Shown in pieces: positions 7,841 to 16,660 of a stretch of 34,101 nt of DNA (positions are counted from its first letter, which is position 1; the number at the start of each line of letters is the position of its first letter). The notes beneath the pieces are model-generated. The model saw only the letters and a list, made by a program, of their open reading frames with translations. It did not search any database and was not told the origin of the DNA. This stretch comes from an uncultured Oscillospiraceae bacterium (GTDB taxonomy: Bacteria; Bacillota; Clostridia; Oscillospirales; Oscillospiraceae). Position numbers and translations under genes: made by a program. The stretch spans positions 1 through 34,101 of the forward strand of contig CANRFT010000023.1 in NCBI GenBank assembly GCA_947629955.1, read 5' to 3'.

Positions 7841-9115
7841 ATGAAAAAGACGCTTGCGCTGCTGCTGGCGGCGCTGTTGACGCTCTCCGCCTGCGGGGGG
7901 CCGTCCGGCTCAGATCGTTCAGATAACTTTGATGAGCTGTTCGCTTACGAAGGGGTGATGTCCAATATATTCCTGTGCGGCACAGAGGACACGCTTTATT
8001 TCCGGATTTTTGGTGATAGTTATCTGTATTATATCGATAAGGCCACTGGGTTCGGGGGCCCCCTGTGCGGGAAACCGGAATGCCCTCATACCGGCAAAAA
8101 CTGCAACGCCTTTGCCAACAGTATTGATAGCTGCCCGCAGATCTATGACGGCCGGCTCTATTGGGCCGCTACCGCGTACGTTGACGGCGGTACTGGCGGT
8201 GTGATCTGCAGCATGGCGCTGGACGGCACCGACCGGCAGACGGTGCGCGAGATCAGGGAAGAATACTACAGATATGACTGTTCAACACTTTTTCACCGTG
8301 GGTATGCCTGGAATTACGGCGCGTATAACGAAATGGTGGACGGGCAGAACAAGTCGTGTCACTATGTCTGCGCCATCCCGCTGGATCCGGATGAGGAGCC
8401 TGTGGTCATTCTGAACGAACCGTTTATAGACAACGGGAATGGCAGCACTGTCGTCACCCTCTGGGGCGATGATCTGTATATCCTGACAGTCACCCCGATC
8501 CTGCGGGAGGCCGAGGAGGGCTCCGGGCGCCAATATGACACCACCGGCCGCAACACCTACCGCTGTATGCGGTGGGACCGGGAGACCGGCGAACTGGAAA
8601 CGCTGATGGAGGAGGACGTTCAGGCTAACTGGACGAACGACCTGTGCGCCACGGAAGACGGCCTTATCTATACCAGACAGCCGGTCGACCTCGTAATCGA
8701 TTCCAATGGAAGGCCGGTATCCTCCTGGGGTGACCATGAGATGGAGGTCTGCCGGATCCCCTACGAGGGCGGGGAACCGGAGGTGCTGTTTACCATGCGG
8801 GGCGCGAATCAATTGGCCAACAGGGCGATCGCCGGCGGCGTTGTAGGGGGGCACCTGTGGGACAAGGAGAACCAGACCCTGTACGTACAGCTCAAAGACC
8901 TTGAAGGGAACACGCTGGTAGACGATTCATTTAAGCTGGACTGGACCATTCACGGAACGTTCGGGCCATATTTCAATTTCCGCGGTGTGGACGAGGACTA
9001 CGCCTATTTTGGCGAGTTGATGTGGGATGATGCGTGCGGGGTCGTGGCGGTGGCCCTGGACGGCAGCGGTGCGAAGATGCTGTGGACAAACGAGGCGTAC
9101 ATAACAGAGGAATGA
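7841..9115 (+). CDS. Lipoprotein of the tandem array, type A, second copy (424 aa)
   Basis: The body is nearly the same as the product at 3903 (GGPSGSDRSDNFDELF onward; same CGKPECPHTGKNC block), but the signal peptide is the MKKTLALLLAALLTLSAC version used by types B and C. I start it at 7841, with GGAGG at 7831-7835, rather than at an upstream in-frame Met (7793) that lies inside the end of the preceding gene. The swap of leader relative to the first copy indicates a recombination junction at the lipobox. Variable patches against copy 1 cluster around residues 44-65 and the loop after NGNGSTVVT. Confidence 0.88.
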   Translation: MKKTLALLLAALLTLSACGGPSGSDRSDNFDELFAYEGVMSNIFLCGTEDTLYFRIFGDSYLYYIDKATGFGGPLCGKPECPHTGKNCNAFANSIDSCPQIYDGRLYWAATAYVDGGTGGVICSMALDGTDRQTVREIREEYYRYDCSTLFHRGYAWNYGAYNEMVDGQNKSCHYVCAIPLDPDEEPVVILNEPFIDNGNGSTVVTLWGDDLYILTVTPILREAEEGSGRQYDTTGRNTYRCMRWDRETGELETLMEEDVQANWTNDLCATEDGLIYTRQPVDLVIDSNGRPVSSWGDHEMEVCRIPYEGGEPEVLFTMRGANQLANRAIAGGVVGGHLWDKENQTLYVQLKDLEGNTLVDDSFKLDWTIHGTFGPYFNFRGVDEDYAYFGELMWDDACGVVAVALDGSGAKMLWTNEAYITEE

Positions 9116-9149
9116 AACCCTGCGGCGCGAAAAAGAAGGAGGTCACCAT

Positions 9150-10433
9150 ATGAAAAAGACGCTTGCGCTGCTGCTGGCGGCGCTATTGACCCTCTCCGCC
9201 TGCGGAGGGCCGGAGCCCATTGAGCAGGAGAAACGGACGGTGGACACGGCCCGCTCCTTTGTCCATTACTATCAGGACGCCTGTTACGCGGAGACAGAGG
9301 ATAACATCTATTTTGCCCTTGACTTCGGCTGGCCCTATCTGCTCTGCGTGGATAAGGCCACCGGGATCTGCGGCCCGGTGTGCGGAAAACCGGAGTGCGG
9401 GCATGATGATGAGACCTGCAACGCGTATCTTGGCTGGACTGTCCGATGTGTGGGGATATACCGGGACCGGCTCTACTGGGTGGCTACGGAATACAATGGC
9501 GGATATCACGAGTTCATTGGCAGCGCGGCGCTGGACGGCTCGGACCACAGGCGGGAGCGGGAGATCGAGGACGGGCTGTTTCCAGACCACACCGGGAACC
9601 AAACTATGATGATGTATGAGGGGGCGTTCTATTTCGCCACCATCAAGTATGAGATCAGGGACGGCGTTGAGAAGGAGTATAACTATGTCTGCCGGATCCC
9701 GCTGGACCCCCAGGAAGAGACGGAGGTGATCCTTGAAGAAGAGACGCCGGGGAGCAATAATCTGCCCATCCAGCCATATAACGGAAAGCTATATATTATT
9801 TCTGACAATCATGTCGGCGATGACGAGACGGGTTGCACCTATGACTTCAAGCTGCGGCGCTGGGATATCGAGAGTGGGGAGATGGAGACCCTGTATGCGG
9901 CGGATGGCAGCTCTTTTTACCACACTACGGAACCCTGGGTCACGGAGGACGGCGTCCTGTTCAACAGCCATGAAATAGTCGACAGCGAGACGAGCAGGAC
10001 GAAGATCTACAAATATGAGTTCGAGACGGGAGAGGTGCGCTATCTGTTCTACAACGATCTGGTCGAGAACACGGTCCGTCTGGAGATTGCGGACGGCATC
10101 GTGGCCGGGTATTTCCTGTACCCGTCGGAGGAGGAGGAAGGCGTCTATGACCTCCCGGTCCGGCTGTGGGACTTTGACGGGAATGTGCTGGTGGACGAGA
10201 CCTACACCTTCGACCTGGGGAGAGGGTTCTGGATAAACTATACGTCGCTGTGCGGACGGGACGAGACGAACGCCTATATTGCTCTTTTCGCCGAGGGCAG
10301 TGACCAGGACACCTCCACTTATTATGCCACGCTCAAGATCATAGCGGTGGCCTTGGACGGCTCCGGGGCAAAGGTGCTGTGTACAGGAAGCCTGGGCAGG
10401 GATTCTTCCGGGCGCCAATTTGTGGTGCAGTGA
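9150..10433 (+). CDS. Lipoprotein of the tandem array, type B, third copy (427 aa)
   Basis: Type B lipoprotein with EPIEQEKRT in place of EPVEQEERT. The invariant Cys/His block is retained. It differs from its siblings mainly in the loop FTMNYDRIDDET, which here reads ISDNHVGDDETGCTYD, and in NQTMMMYEGAFYFATIKYEIRDG, so variation is confined to particular loops. The end GRQFVVQ and the 34-nt spacer with AAGGAGGTCAC are as in the rest of the array. Function unknown. Confidence 0.88.
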   Translation: MKKTLALLLAALLTLSACGGPEPIEQEKRTVDTARSFVHYYQDACYAETEDNIYFALDFGWPYLLCVDKATGICGPVCGKPECGHDDETCNAYLGWTVRCVGIYRDRLYWVATEYNGGYHEFIGSAALDGSDHRREREIEDGLFPDHTGNQTMMMYEGAFYFATIKYEIRDGVEKEYNYVCRIPLDPQEETEVILEEETPGSNNLPIQPYNGKLYIISDNHVGDDETGCTYDFKLRRWDIESGEMETLYAADGSSFYHTTEPWVTEDGVLFNSHEIVDSETSRTKIYKYEFETGEVRYLFYNDLVENTVRLEIADGIVAGYFLYPSEEEEGVYDLPVRLWDFDGNVLVDETYTFDLGRGFWINYTSLCGRDETNAYIALFAEGSDQDTSTYYATLKIIAVALDGSGAKVLCTGSLGRDSSGRQFVVQ

Positions 10434-10467
10434 GACGCCCCACATGACAGAAAACAAGGAGGTCACT

Positions 10468-11751
10468 ATGAAAAAGACGCTTGCGCTGCTGCTGGCGGCG
10501 CTGTTGACCCTCTCCGCCTGCGGTGGGCCGGAGCCAGTTGAGCAGGAGGAACGGACGGTGGATACGGCCCGCTCCTTTGTCCATTATCAACAGGACGCCT
10601 ATTACGCGGAGACGGAGGACAACATATATTTTGCTTTTGCCGTTAACCTCGGCTGGCCCTATCTGCTCTGCGTGGATAAGGCCACCGGGATCTGCGGCCC
10701 GGTGTGCGGGAAGCCGGAGTGCGGACATGACGATGAGACCTGCAACGCGTACCTCGGAGATGAAGTTCTATATGTGGGGATATACCGGGACAGGCTTTAT
10801 TGGGTGGCTACGGAATACAATGGCGGATCTCACGAGTTTGTTGGCAGCGCGGCTCTGGACGGCTCGGATCACAGGCGGGAGCGGGAGCTGGAGGACGGAC
10901 TGTTCCCAGACTACGCCGGAAACCGCTACATGATGATGTATGAGGGGGCGATCTATTTCGCCGCCATCAAGGATGAGATCGAGGACGGCGTCCGGAAGGA
11001 GTACAACTATGTCTGCCGGATCCCGCTGGACCCTGAGGAAGAGGTGGAGGTGATCCTGGAGGAGGAGACGCCGTGGAGCAATTATCTGCCCATCCAGCCC
11101 TATGACGGGAAGCTGTATATCTTTACCATGAATTATGACCGGATCGATGAGGAGACGACGTCCTCCCGCTTCAAGCTGCGGCGCTGGGATATCGGGAGCG
11201 GGGAGATGGAGACCCTGTATGAGGAGGATGACAGCTCTTTTGGACACGTCACGGAACCCTGGGTCACGGAGGACGGCATCCTGTTCAACAGCCATGAAAA
11301 AGTCGACAGCGAGACGGACAGGACGAAGATCTACAAATATGAGTTCGAGACGGGAGAGGTGCGCTATCTGTTCTACAACGACCTGGTCGAGAACTGGGTC
11401 CGCCTGGAGATCGCGGACGGCATCGTGGCCGGGTATTTCCTGTACCCGTCGGAGGAGGAGGAAGGCGTCTACGACATTCCGGTCCGGCTGTGGGACTTCG
11501 ACGGGAATGTGCTGGTGGACGAGACCTACACCTTCGACCTGGGGAGAGGGTTCTGGAAAAATTATATGTCGCTGTGCGGACGGGACGAGACGAACGCCTA
11601 TATTGCTCTTTACGCCCAAGGCAGTGACGAGGACACCTTCTATGCCACGCTCAAGATCATAGCGGTGGCTTTGGACGGCTCCGGGGCAAAGGTGATGGGG
11701 ACGGGGAGTCTGGGCAGGGATTCTTCCGGGCGCAAATTTGTGGTGCAGTGA
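10468..11751 (+). CDS. Lipoprotein of the tandem array, type B, fourth copy (427 aa)
   Basis: Type B lipoprotein most like the copies at 5232 and 9150. It has a two-residue insertion before the WPYLLCVDKATG strand (AFAVNLGWPY). I start it at 10468 (AAGGAGG at 10457-10463); an in-frame Met at 10420 lies inside the preceding gene. The segment YFLYPSEEEEGVYD to DLGRGFW is almost identical to the copy at 9150, while other parts match the copy at 5232 better, a mosaic pattern. Confidence 0.88.
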   Translation: MKKTLALLLAALLTLSACGGPEPVEQEERTVDTARSFVHYQQDAYYAETEDNIYFAFAVNLGWPYLLCVDKATGICGPVCGKPECGHDDETCNAYLGDEVLYVGIYRDRLYWVATEYNGGSHEFVGSAALDGSDHRRERELEDGLFPDYAGNRYMMMYEGAIYFAAIKDEIEDGVRKEYNYVCRIPLDPEEEVEVILEEETPWSNYLPIQPYDGKLYIFTMNYDRIDEETTSSRFKLRRWDIGSGEMETLYEEDDSSFGHVTEPWVTEDGILFNSHEKVDSETDRTKIYKYEFETGEVRYLFYNDLVENWVRLEIADGIVAGYFLYPSEEEEGVYDIPVRLWDFDGNVLVDETYTFDLGRGFWKNYMSLCGRDETNAYIALYAQGSDEDTFYATLKIIAVALDGSGAKVMGTGSLGRDSSGRKFVVQ

Positions 11752-11787
11752 GACGGATAGCGGGGCGAAAAAGAAGGAGGTCACCAT

Positions 11788-12957
11788 ATGAAAAAGACGC
11801 TCGCACTGCTGCTGGCGGCGCTGCTGACGCTCTCCGCCTGCGGGGGGCCGTCCGGCGGGCCCGCGGAGGACAGCGTTGACGCTGACCGGTCTTTTTCCCA
11901 TCTGGGCCTGCAATGCTGTGACACGGAGAACACGCTGTATTTCATAGCCGGCCAGACCATCTGTTACGTGGACAAGGACACCGGCATAGGCGGCCCGCTC
12001 TGCGGCAAACCGGAATGTACACACGACGGCCCGGACTGCGACGCCCTCCTCCCGGACGGTCAGGCGATCGGACTGAGCTACTACAGGGGCCGGCTTTACT
12101 GGTGCGACGACGATCCGCTCAACGGCTGCATCTATAGTATGGCGCCGGATGGTACAGACCGCCGCGCCGAGCGGGCGCTGGAGCGGGAACTGCTCCCAAT
12201 GAGTGCCCAGAACGAACGCGTGGTGATCCATCGCGGCTATGTCTATCTCTCCTGCGTGAAGGGCGGCATCGTGGACGGGGCGCGGAGAAACAGCCTCTAT
12301 GTGTGCGCTTTCCCGCTGGAGACAGACGGGGATGGATTTGTGATCCTTGACCGGGAGGTGGCCGGCGGAAGCGACGTCGCCGTACAGCCCTGGGGCGACG
12401 GACTCTACATTGTGGGGACCTCGTGCGTCAATTTCGACAGCGACGCCGGCGGCGAGCCGCCGGAACAGGTCCTGTATGACTTCTCAGTCCTCCGGTGGGA
12501 CGCCAAAGAAAAAACGCTGGAGGAACTGTGCCATAACGGCGGCGTTCCATTTTACTCTGTCAAGGAACTCTGGGTCGCGGAGGACGGCATAACGTTTTGC
12601 GGGATCACGCCGTCGGTGGCGGACATCTGGCATTTTGATTTCTCCACGGGCGAGCTTGAGTCGCGCGGCCCCTTTGAGGAGGAGCCGAACTGCCAGGCGG
12701 CGGTGTGGATCACGGACGGTTTGCTCACGGGCTGCGGGCCCGGCGGCTATATCGTGATCAGGGATCTCCAAGGGGAAACGTTGGTGGAGACCACGTTCCC
12801 GACCGGAGAGGACGCGGGCCGCTGGCGGCTGTGCGGCGCGGACGCCGGGCGGGTATTCTTCTGTTCCGATCATGAGGGGATAAGTATCATCGCTGTGCCG
12901 CTGGGCGGCGGCGAGATAAAAACGCTCTGTACCGTGAAAACGGATAGGGCGGTATAA
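11788..12957 (+). CDS. Lipoprotein of the tandem array, type C, last and shortest (389 aa)
   Basis: Shares the MKKTLALLLAALLTLSAC leader, but the mature part starts GGPSGGPAEDSVD and has diverged strongly from types A and B. The Cys/His block persists (Cys72, Cys77, His79, Cys84 in CGKPECTHDGPDC), as do the VDKDTG, YSMAPDGTDR and IIAVPLGGG strands, so it is a genuine family member. It has higher GC than its siblings, closer to the ABC genes that follow 23 nt downstream, and may be the ancestral member. No lipobox or active-site loss is seen. Confidence 0.87.
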   Translation: MKKTLALLLAALLTLSACGGPSGGPAEDSVDADRSFSHLGLQCCDTENTLYFIAGQTICYVDKDTGIGGPLCGKPECTHDGPDCDALLPDGQAIGLSYYRGRLYWCDDDPLNGCIYSMAPDGTDRRAERALERELLPMSAQNERVVIHRGYVYLSCVKGGIVDGARRNSLYVCAFPLETDGDGFVILDREVAGGSDVAVQPWGDGLYIVGTSCVNFDSDAGGEPPEQVLYDFSVLRWDAKEKTLEELCHNGGVPFYSVKELWVAEDGITFCGITPSVADIWHFDFSTGELESRGPFEEEPNCQAAVWITDGLLTGCGPGGYIVIRDLQGETLVETTFPTGEDAGRWRLCGADAGRVFFCSDHEGISIIAVPLGGGEIKTLCTVKTDRAV

Positions 12958-12980
12958 TTTAATTTTAGGGGGATGAATGT

Positions 12981-13718
12981 ATGCAGCTGGAACTGAAAAA
13001 TCTGACCAAACGATACGGCGAATTGACGGCGCTGGGCGACTTCACCATCACCTTTACCCCAGGCATCTACGGCATCCTGGGGGCCAACGGCGCGGGCAAG
13101 TCCACCCTGCTGAGCCTGATCACCGACAACGTCAAGCGGGACGGCGGCTCCATCCTGTTCGACGGGACCGACATTCTGAAGCTGGGGGACGAGTTTCGGG
13201 CCATCCTGGGCTACATGCCCCAGCAGCAGGGGATCTATGAGCAGATGACGGCGGAGGGTTTTGTGACCTATATGGCCCGGCTCAAAAGGCTGAAGGGGAA
13301 AGAGCTCCGCGCGCAGGTGGACGAGGTGCTGTCGCTGGCCAATCTGGACGACGTCCGCCACAAGAAGGTGGGGAGCTTCTCCGGCGGCATGAAGCAGCGG
13401 GTGCTGCTGGCCCAGGCGCTGCTGGGAGACCCCAGTGTCCTGCTGCTGGACGAGCCCACGGCGGGGCTGGACCCCAAGGAGCGGGTCCGCATCCGCGGCT
13501 TCATCAAGGAGCTGGCAAAGGACCGCATCGTCCTGCTGGCCACCCATATCGTCACGGACATCGAGACCATCGCGGACCAGGTGCTGCTGATGAAGGACGG
13601 CCGCCTGGTGCGGGAGGACACGCCCCAGGCGCTGATCGCCGCCGTGCCGGAGGACTGGGAGCCGGTGACCGGCCGGATGAGCCTGGAAGACGTGTATCTG
13701 TATTTTCTGGGGGAGTGA
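12981..13718 (+). CDS. ABC transporter ATP-binding protein, copy 1 (245 aa)
   Basis: Cytoplasmic ATPase driving the permease encoded next. Walker A is GANGAGKST (residues 34-42), the Q-loop region is MPQQQGIY, the signature is FSGGMKQR, Walker B is VLLLDEPTAGLD with catalytic Glu, and the H-loop is LLATHIV. Length and layout fit ABC-2-type exporters. The C-terminal MSLEDVYLYFLGE is the usual LEDV end of such ATPases. The ribosome site is GGGGGATG and the start lies 23 nt after the last lipoprotein gene, so it is probably the same transcript. Its closest visible relative is the ATPase at 16661. Transported substrate unknown. Confidence 0.95.
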   Translation: MQLELKNLTKRYGELTALGDFTITFTPGIYGILGANGAGKSTLLSLITDNVKRDGGSILFDGTDILKLGDEFRAILGYMPQQQGIYEQMTAEGFVTYMARLKRLKGKELRAQVDEVLSLANLDDVRHKKVGSFSGGMKQRVLLAQALLGDPSVLLLDEPTAGLDPKERVRIRGFIKELAKDRIVLLATHIVTDIETIADQVLLMKDGRLVREDTPQALIAAVPEDWEPVTGRMSLEDVYLYFLGE

Positions 13719-13721
13719 GCC

Positions 13722-16046
13722 ATGGGAGAGTGGAAACGGGTATTGCTCGATCCCAAGCGCCTTTTCCTGCTGGCGCTGATGGCCCTGCTGTGCGCGGGGC
13801 TGTTCGTGCTGTCCCTGCTGGACGAGATCACGCCCACCGAATTGGGGCGGATGGCATCCGCCAACGCCTATGTGGACCGATGCGTGGAGGAATGGCGGGG
13901 CAGGCCGTACGACGAGATGGAGGCTCTGACCGAGGCGGAGCACCAGCGCCTGGGGGATGTGTTTGACTGGTATCTCGGCGCCAGCTATGAGGAGATGAGG
14001 ATCTCCTCTGAGGAGGAGGCCATTGCCGCCGTTGCCGATCTGCCAGAGATGGTCCGATGGATAAAGGCCAGGGACACCAGAGAATTCATAAGGACATACA
14101 CCACCTATTGGGATGCCATGGCCGAACTCAAGAGTGAGATGATTTATCTGTCGGGCTATGAGGACTACCTGGAGTCGGTCCAGTCCCAGGCGGAGCGCCA
14201 GTCCCAGACAAGCCTCTTCGGCAAGGAGGGCAGCTTCACCCGCCGGAATCTGGCCAAAACAGCGGAGGATTTCAAGTCCCTGCTGGGTGTGGAGGTGGAG
14301 TTCGGAAACAGCCGCGGCCTGCTGAACTGGCTCGACTATGAGACCGGGGACTATTTCCATCTCCTTGCCATCATCATCATCGTGCTCGCCTTTCTGGAGG
14401 AGAGGAAGAAGGGGCTGTGGCCCGCTGTCCGGGCCACGCAGGGCGGCCGGCTCAGGATGGGTGTGATCCGGATGGGCATCCTGCTGGCGGGCTCGGTCAT
14501 CGCCACAGTGCTGTTCTCGGTGCTGCCCCTCTTGCTGTCCATGTCCATCCACGGGGGCTGGGGCGACCTGGCCCGCTCTCTCCAGTCGGTGGAGCGCTTT
14601 CGCACCTGCCCTCTGCGGCTCACCGTAATGGAGTGGCTGGTGCGGTTTTTCGCGGTGAAGGTCCTGTCCGGCGTGCTGATCGGGCTGCTGATATGGTTTG
14701 TTCTGGGTGTCATATCCAACCCGCAGTTCTCCATTTCGGTGCTCGGCACGCTTCTGGCGGTGGAATACGGGCTGTACGCCTTTTTGCCGGTACAGAGCGC
14801 CCTGAATATGCTGAAGTATTTCAATATCTTCGCCTATGTCCACACCTCCGCCCTGTATACCGAGTACCTGAACGTGGACCTGTTCGGCTTCCCCATAGGC
14901 ATTCGGATCCTGGCCCTATGCGGGATGGCCGGGTTTGGGCTGCTGTTTGGCGCGTTGGTGCTGAACACCCAGAGGAACCGGAGGCCGGAGGGCAACCGGG
15001 ATGTGCTCAGCAGGATCGCTCTGCCGGTGAACCGGGCGCTGGATCGCGTCCGATCCCGGCTCACTGTCGCCGGATGGGAGGGATATAAGGCGCTGATCTT
15101 CCAATACGGCGTGCTTCTGATGGCTCTGGTGGTGCTGGCCACCGGCGGACTGAATTATCTGTATGCCACCGTCACTTCAGAGGACCGCTGGTACGAGGCG
15201 TATCTGGACGATATGGAAGGGCCTATCAGCGAGGCCACCGACGATTATATCGTCAAAGCCAGAAAAAGCGCGGCGGACAACGATGAACTGCTGTACGCGC
15301 TGGACCGTGTGGAGCGGAGGGTGGAGACCCTTCGCCAGCGGGCGGAGGAAGGGGGCTATTCCCCCTGGATCGTGGATGATTACGACTACCAGATCGGGTT
15401 TGGCGATATGAGTCTGAACACCCAGCGCTTCAATGCGGCGGCAGCGGTGATGCTGACCGCCCTGCTGGTCGCGCCGCTGTGGGCGTTTGAGCGGCAGGCC
15501 GGCGTAACGCCCATGCTCCGCTCCGCGCCCGGGGGCCGGAGGAAGCTCTTCCGGCGCAAGGCGCTCACGGCGGCGCTGCTGTCCGTGTTTGTCTGGGGCT
15601 GCGTCTATGTGCGGGAGATGTTCTTTGTTGCCCAATATGACAGCCGCATCTTCGCCACGTTGACCGCCTCGGTGCGCAATCTGGACGCGCTGGCGTCCTT
15701 CCCGTTGGCGCTGACTTTCGGGCAGTATCTGGCGATCCTCTATGTTCTGCGCCTGGTGATGCTCATCGGCGTGGGAGAGACGGCGCTGGCCGTCAGCCTG
15801 TTCTGCCCCAATGTGCGCGTATCCTATGTGATCGTGGCCGTCCTGCTGGGCCTGCCCGCTCTGCTCACCGCCCTGGGGGTCGGTTTCTTCCGGTGGGTCT
15901 CGCCGCTGGTACCGGTGGCCTCGGCGGAACTGCTGTGGGGGCTGGGAGGCGGAAGTCTCATCTGCCTGCTGCCCTGGCTGGTCTGGCTGGCCGTGGGCGT
16001 GGGGGCGCTTTGGATTGCCCGGCGGATATGGTGCAAGGGGAACTGA
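13722..16046 (+). CDS. Fused two-half ABC permease, 12 predicted TM segments, copy 1 (774 aa)
   Basis: Integral membrane subunit for the adjacent ATPase (3-nt gap). By hydropathy I see TM1 at about 13-32, an external domain at about 33-208, and TM2-6 near 208-226, 250-275, 308-335, 340-357 and 390-410. A cytoplasmic linker follows (411-450), then TM7 near 455-475, a second external domain (476-560) and TM8-12 near 568-588, 612-632, 668-690, 700-725 and 745-768. The halves repeat the same plan: a cytoplasmic W-E/K lead, TM, external domain, TM, then FLEERKKGLWPAV in the first half against FERQAGVTPMLR in the second. One polypeptide could therefore supply both transmembrane domains of an exporter. 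No intact lipobox or peptidase motif is seen. Confidence 0.88.
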   Translation: MGEWKRVLLDPKRLFLLALMALLCAGLFVLSLLDEITPTELGRMASANAYVDRCVEEWRGRPYDEMEALTEAEHQRLGDVFDWYLGASYEEMRISSEEEAIAAVADLPEMVRWIKARDTREFIRTYTTYWDAMAELKSEMIYLSGYEDYLESVQSQAERQSQTSLFGKEGSFTRRNLAKTAEDFKSLLGVEVEFGNSRGLLNWLDYETGDYFHLLAIIIIVLAFLEERKKGLWPAVRATQGGRLRMGVIRMGILLAGSVIATVLFSVLPLLLSMSIHGGWGDLARSLQSVERFRTCPLRLTVMEWLVRFFAVKVLSGVLIGLLIWFVLGVISNPQFSISVLGTLLAVEYGLYAFLPVQSALNMLKYFNIFAYVHTSALYTEYLNVDLFGFPIGIRILALCGMAGFGLLFGALVLNTQRNRRPEGNRDVLSRIALPVNRALDRVRSRLTVAGWEGYKALIFQYGVLLMALVVLATGGLNYLYATVTSEDRWYEAYLDDMEGPISEATDDYIVKARKSAADNDELLYALDRVERRVETLRQRAEEGGYSPWIVDDYDYQIGFGDMSLNTQRFNAAAAVMLTALLVAPLWAFERQAGVTPMLRSAPGGRRKLFRRKALTAALLSVFVWGCVYVREMFFVAQYDSRIFATLTASVRNLDALASFPLALTFGQYLAILYVLRLVMLIGVGETALAVSLFCPNVRVSYVIVAVLLGLPALLTALGVGFFRWVSPLVPVASAELLWGLGGGSLICLLPWLVWLAVGVGALWIARRIWCKGN

Positions 16047-16068
16047 GGAAAAATGGCGCGAAGTCCGA

Positions 16069-16126
16069 TTGACATAGGCAGAAGAATATGCTATTTTATG
16101 CTAAAGTTAATCAAGTTAAACTTAAA
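16069..16126 (+). promoter_or_regulatory. Promoter and putative operator, copy 2 (BlaI-like/ABC operon)
   Basis: TTGACA at 16069-16074, 17-bp spacer, TATTTT at 16092-16097. Downstream are AAGTTAA at 16104-16110 and 16113-16119, and the palindrome AAGTTAAACTT at 16113-16123. Aligned with 3802-3860 it differs at 5 of 59 positions, only one of them in the operator-like part. It lies 62 nt before the start codon of the repressor gene, so autoregulation is the simplest reading. Confidence 0.82.
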
Positions 16127-16158
16127 CTATAAACACATATCTGCCTGGAGGTAGCGAA

Positions 16159-16578
16159 ATGAAACGCAAAATGCTGTCTGACAATGAGCTGGCCGTCATG
16201 AGCGTCCTGTGGGATGCCGGCGAGCCCCTGTCCCGTCCGGAGATCTTAGAGAAGCTCTCGGACAACGACTGGAACCCCAACTCCATCCATATGGTGCTGA
16301 ACAACCTGATCAAAAAGGAGATGGTGTTCATCGACGGCATCGTCCCCTGCGGGCAGAACTATGGCAGAGCGTATTCCGCGCTCAGGAGCCGGGAGGAGTA
16401 CGCGGCGGAGCTGGCTCTCAGCGCTATGCCCGACATGCCTCCGGAGGAGTGCCTGCCGGGGATCATCGGCGCGCTGGTCAAAAACGCCCCGCCGGATGCT
16501 AAGACCCTCGACCTGTTGGAAGGACTGCTGGCTCAACGGCGGAAAGAGCTGTCTGGCCTTTTGCCTCAGCAGGGGTGA
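16159..16578 (+). CDS. BlaI/MecI/CopY-family winged-helix repressor (139 aa)
   Basis: Predicted transcriptional repressor. Residues 6-75 are a winged helix with the family pattern LSDNELAVMSVLWDAGEPL, SRPEILEKL, then the recognition helix NPNSIHMVLNNLIKKEMV and a wing around FIDGIVPCGQNYGRAY. The C-terminal 60 residues are helical and would dimerise. GGAGGT precedes the ATG. Family members bind short palindromes at their own and target promoters; here the shared element at 3838-3857 and 16104-16123 is the obvious candidate. No BlaR1/MecR1-type sensor protease is encoded in the window, so the inducing signal must come some other way, or from elsewhere in the genome. It heads the second ABC cassette (83-nt gap). 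Confidence 0.88.
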   Translation: MKRKMLSDNELAVMSVLWDAGEPLSRPEILEKLSDNDWNPNSIHMVLNNLIKKEMVFIDGIVPCGQNYGRAYSALRSREEYAAELALSAMPDMPPEECLPGIIGALVKNAPPDAKTLDLLEGLLAQRRKELSGLLPQQG

Positions 16579-16660
16579 GCGATCGATCTGCGCCGCGCGG
16601 GATGCGCGGCTGTGATCCTGCGGGACAGCGAAGCAGGCGCAGGCTGAAAGGACATCGGGT

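Noticed and set aside
12870-14843. Long minus-strand frame opposite the first ATPase/permease
   Set aside because: Gln/His-rich translation typical of antisense of GC-rich DNA; the plus strand has complete ABC motifs and start signals.
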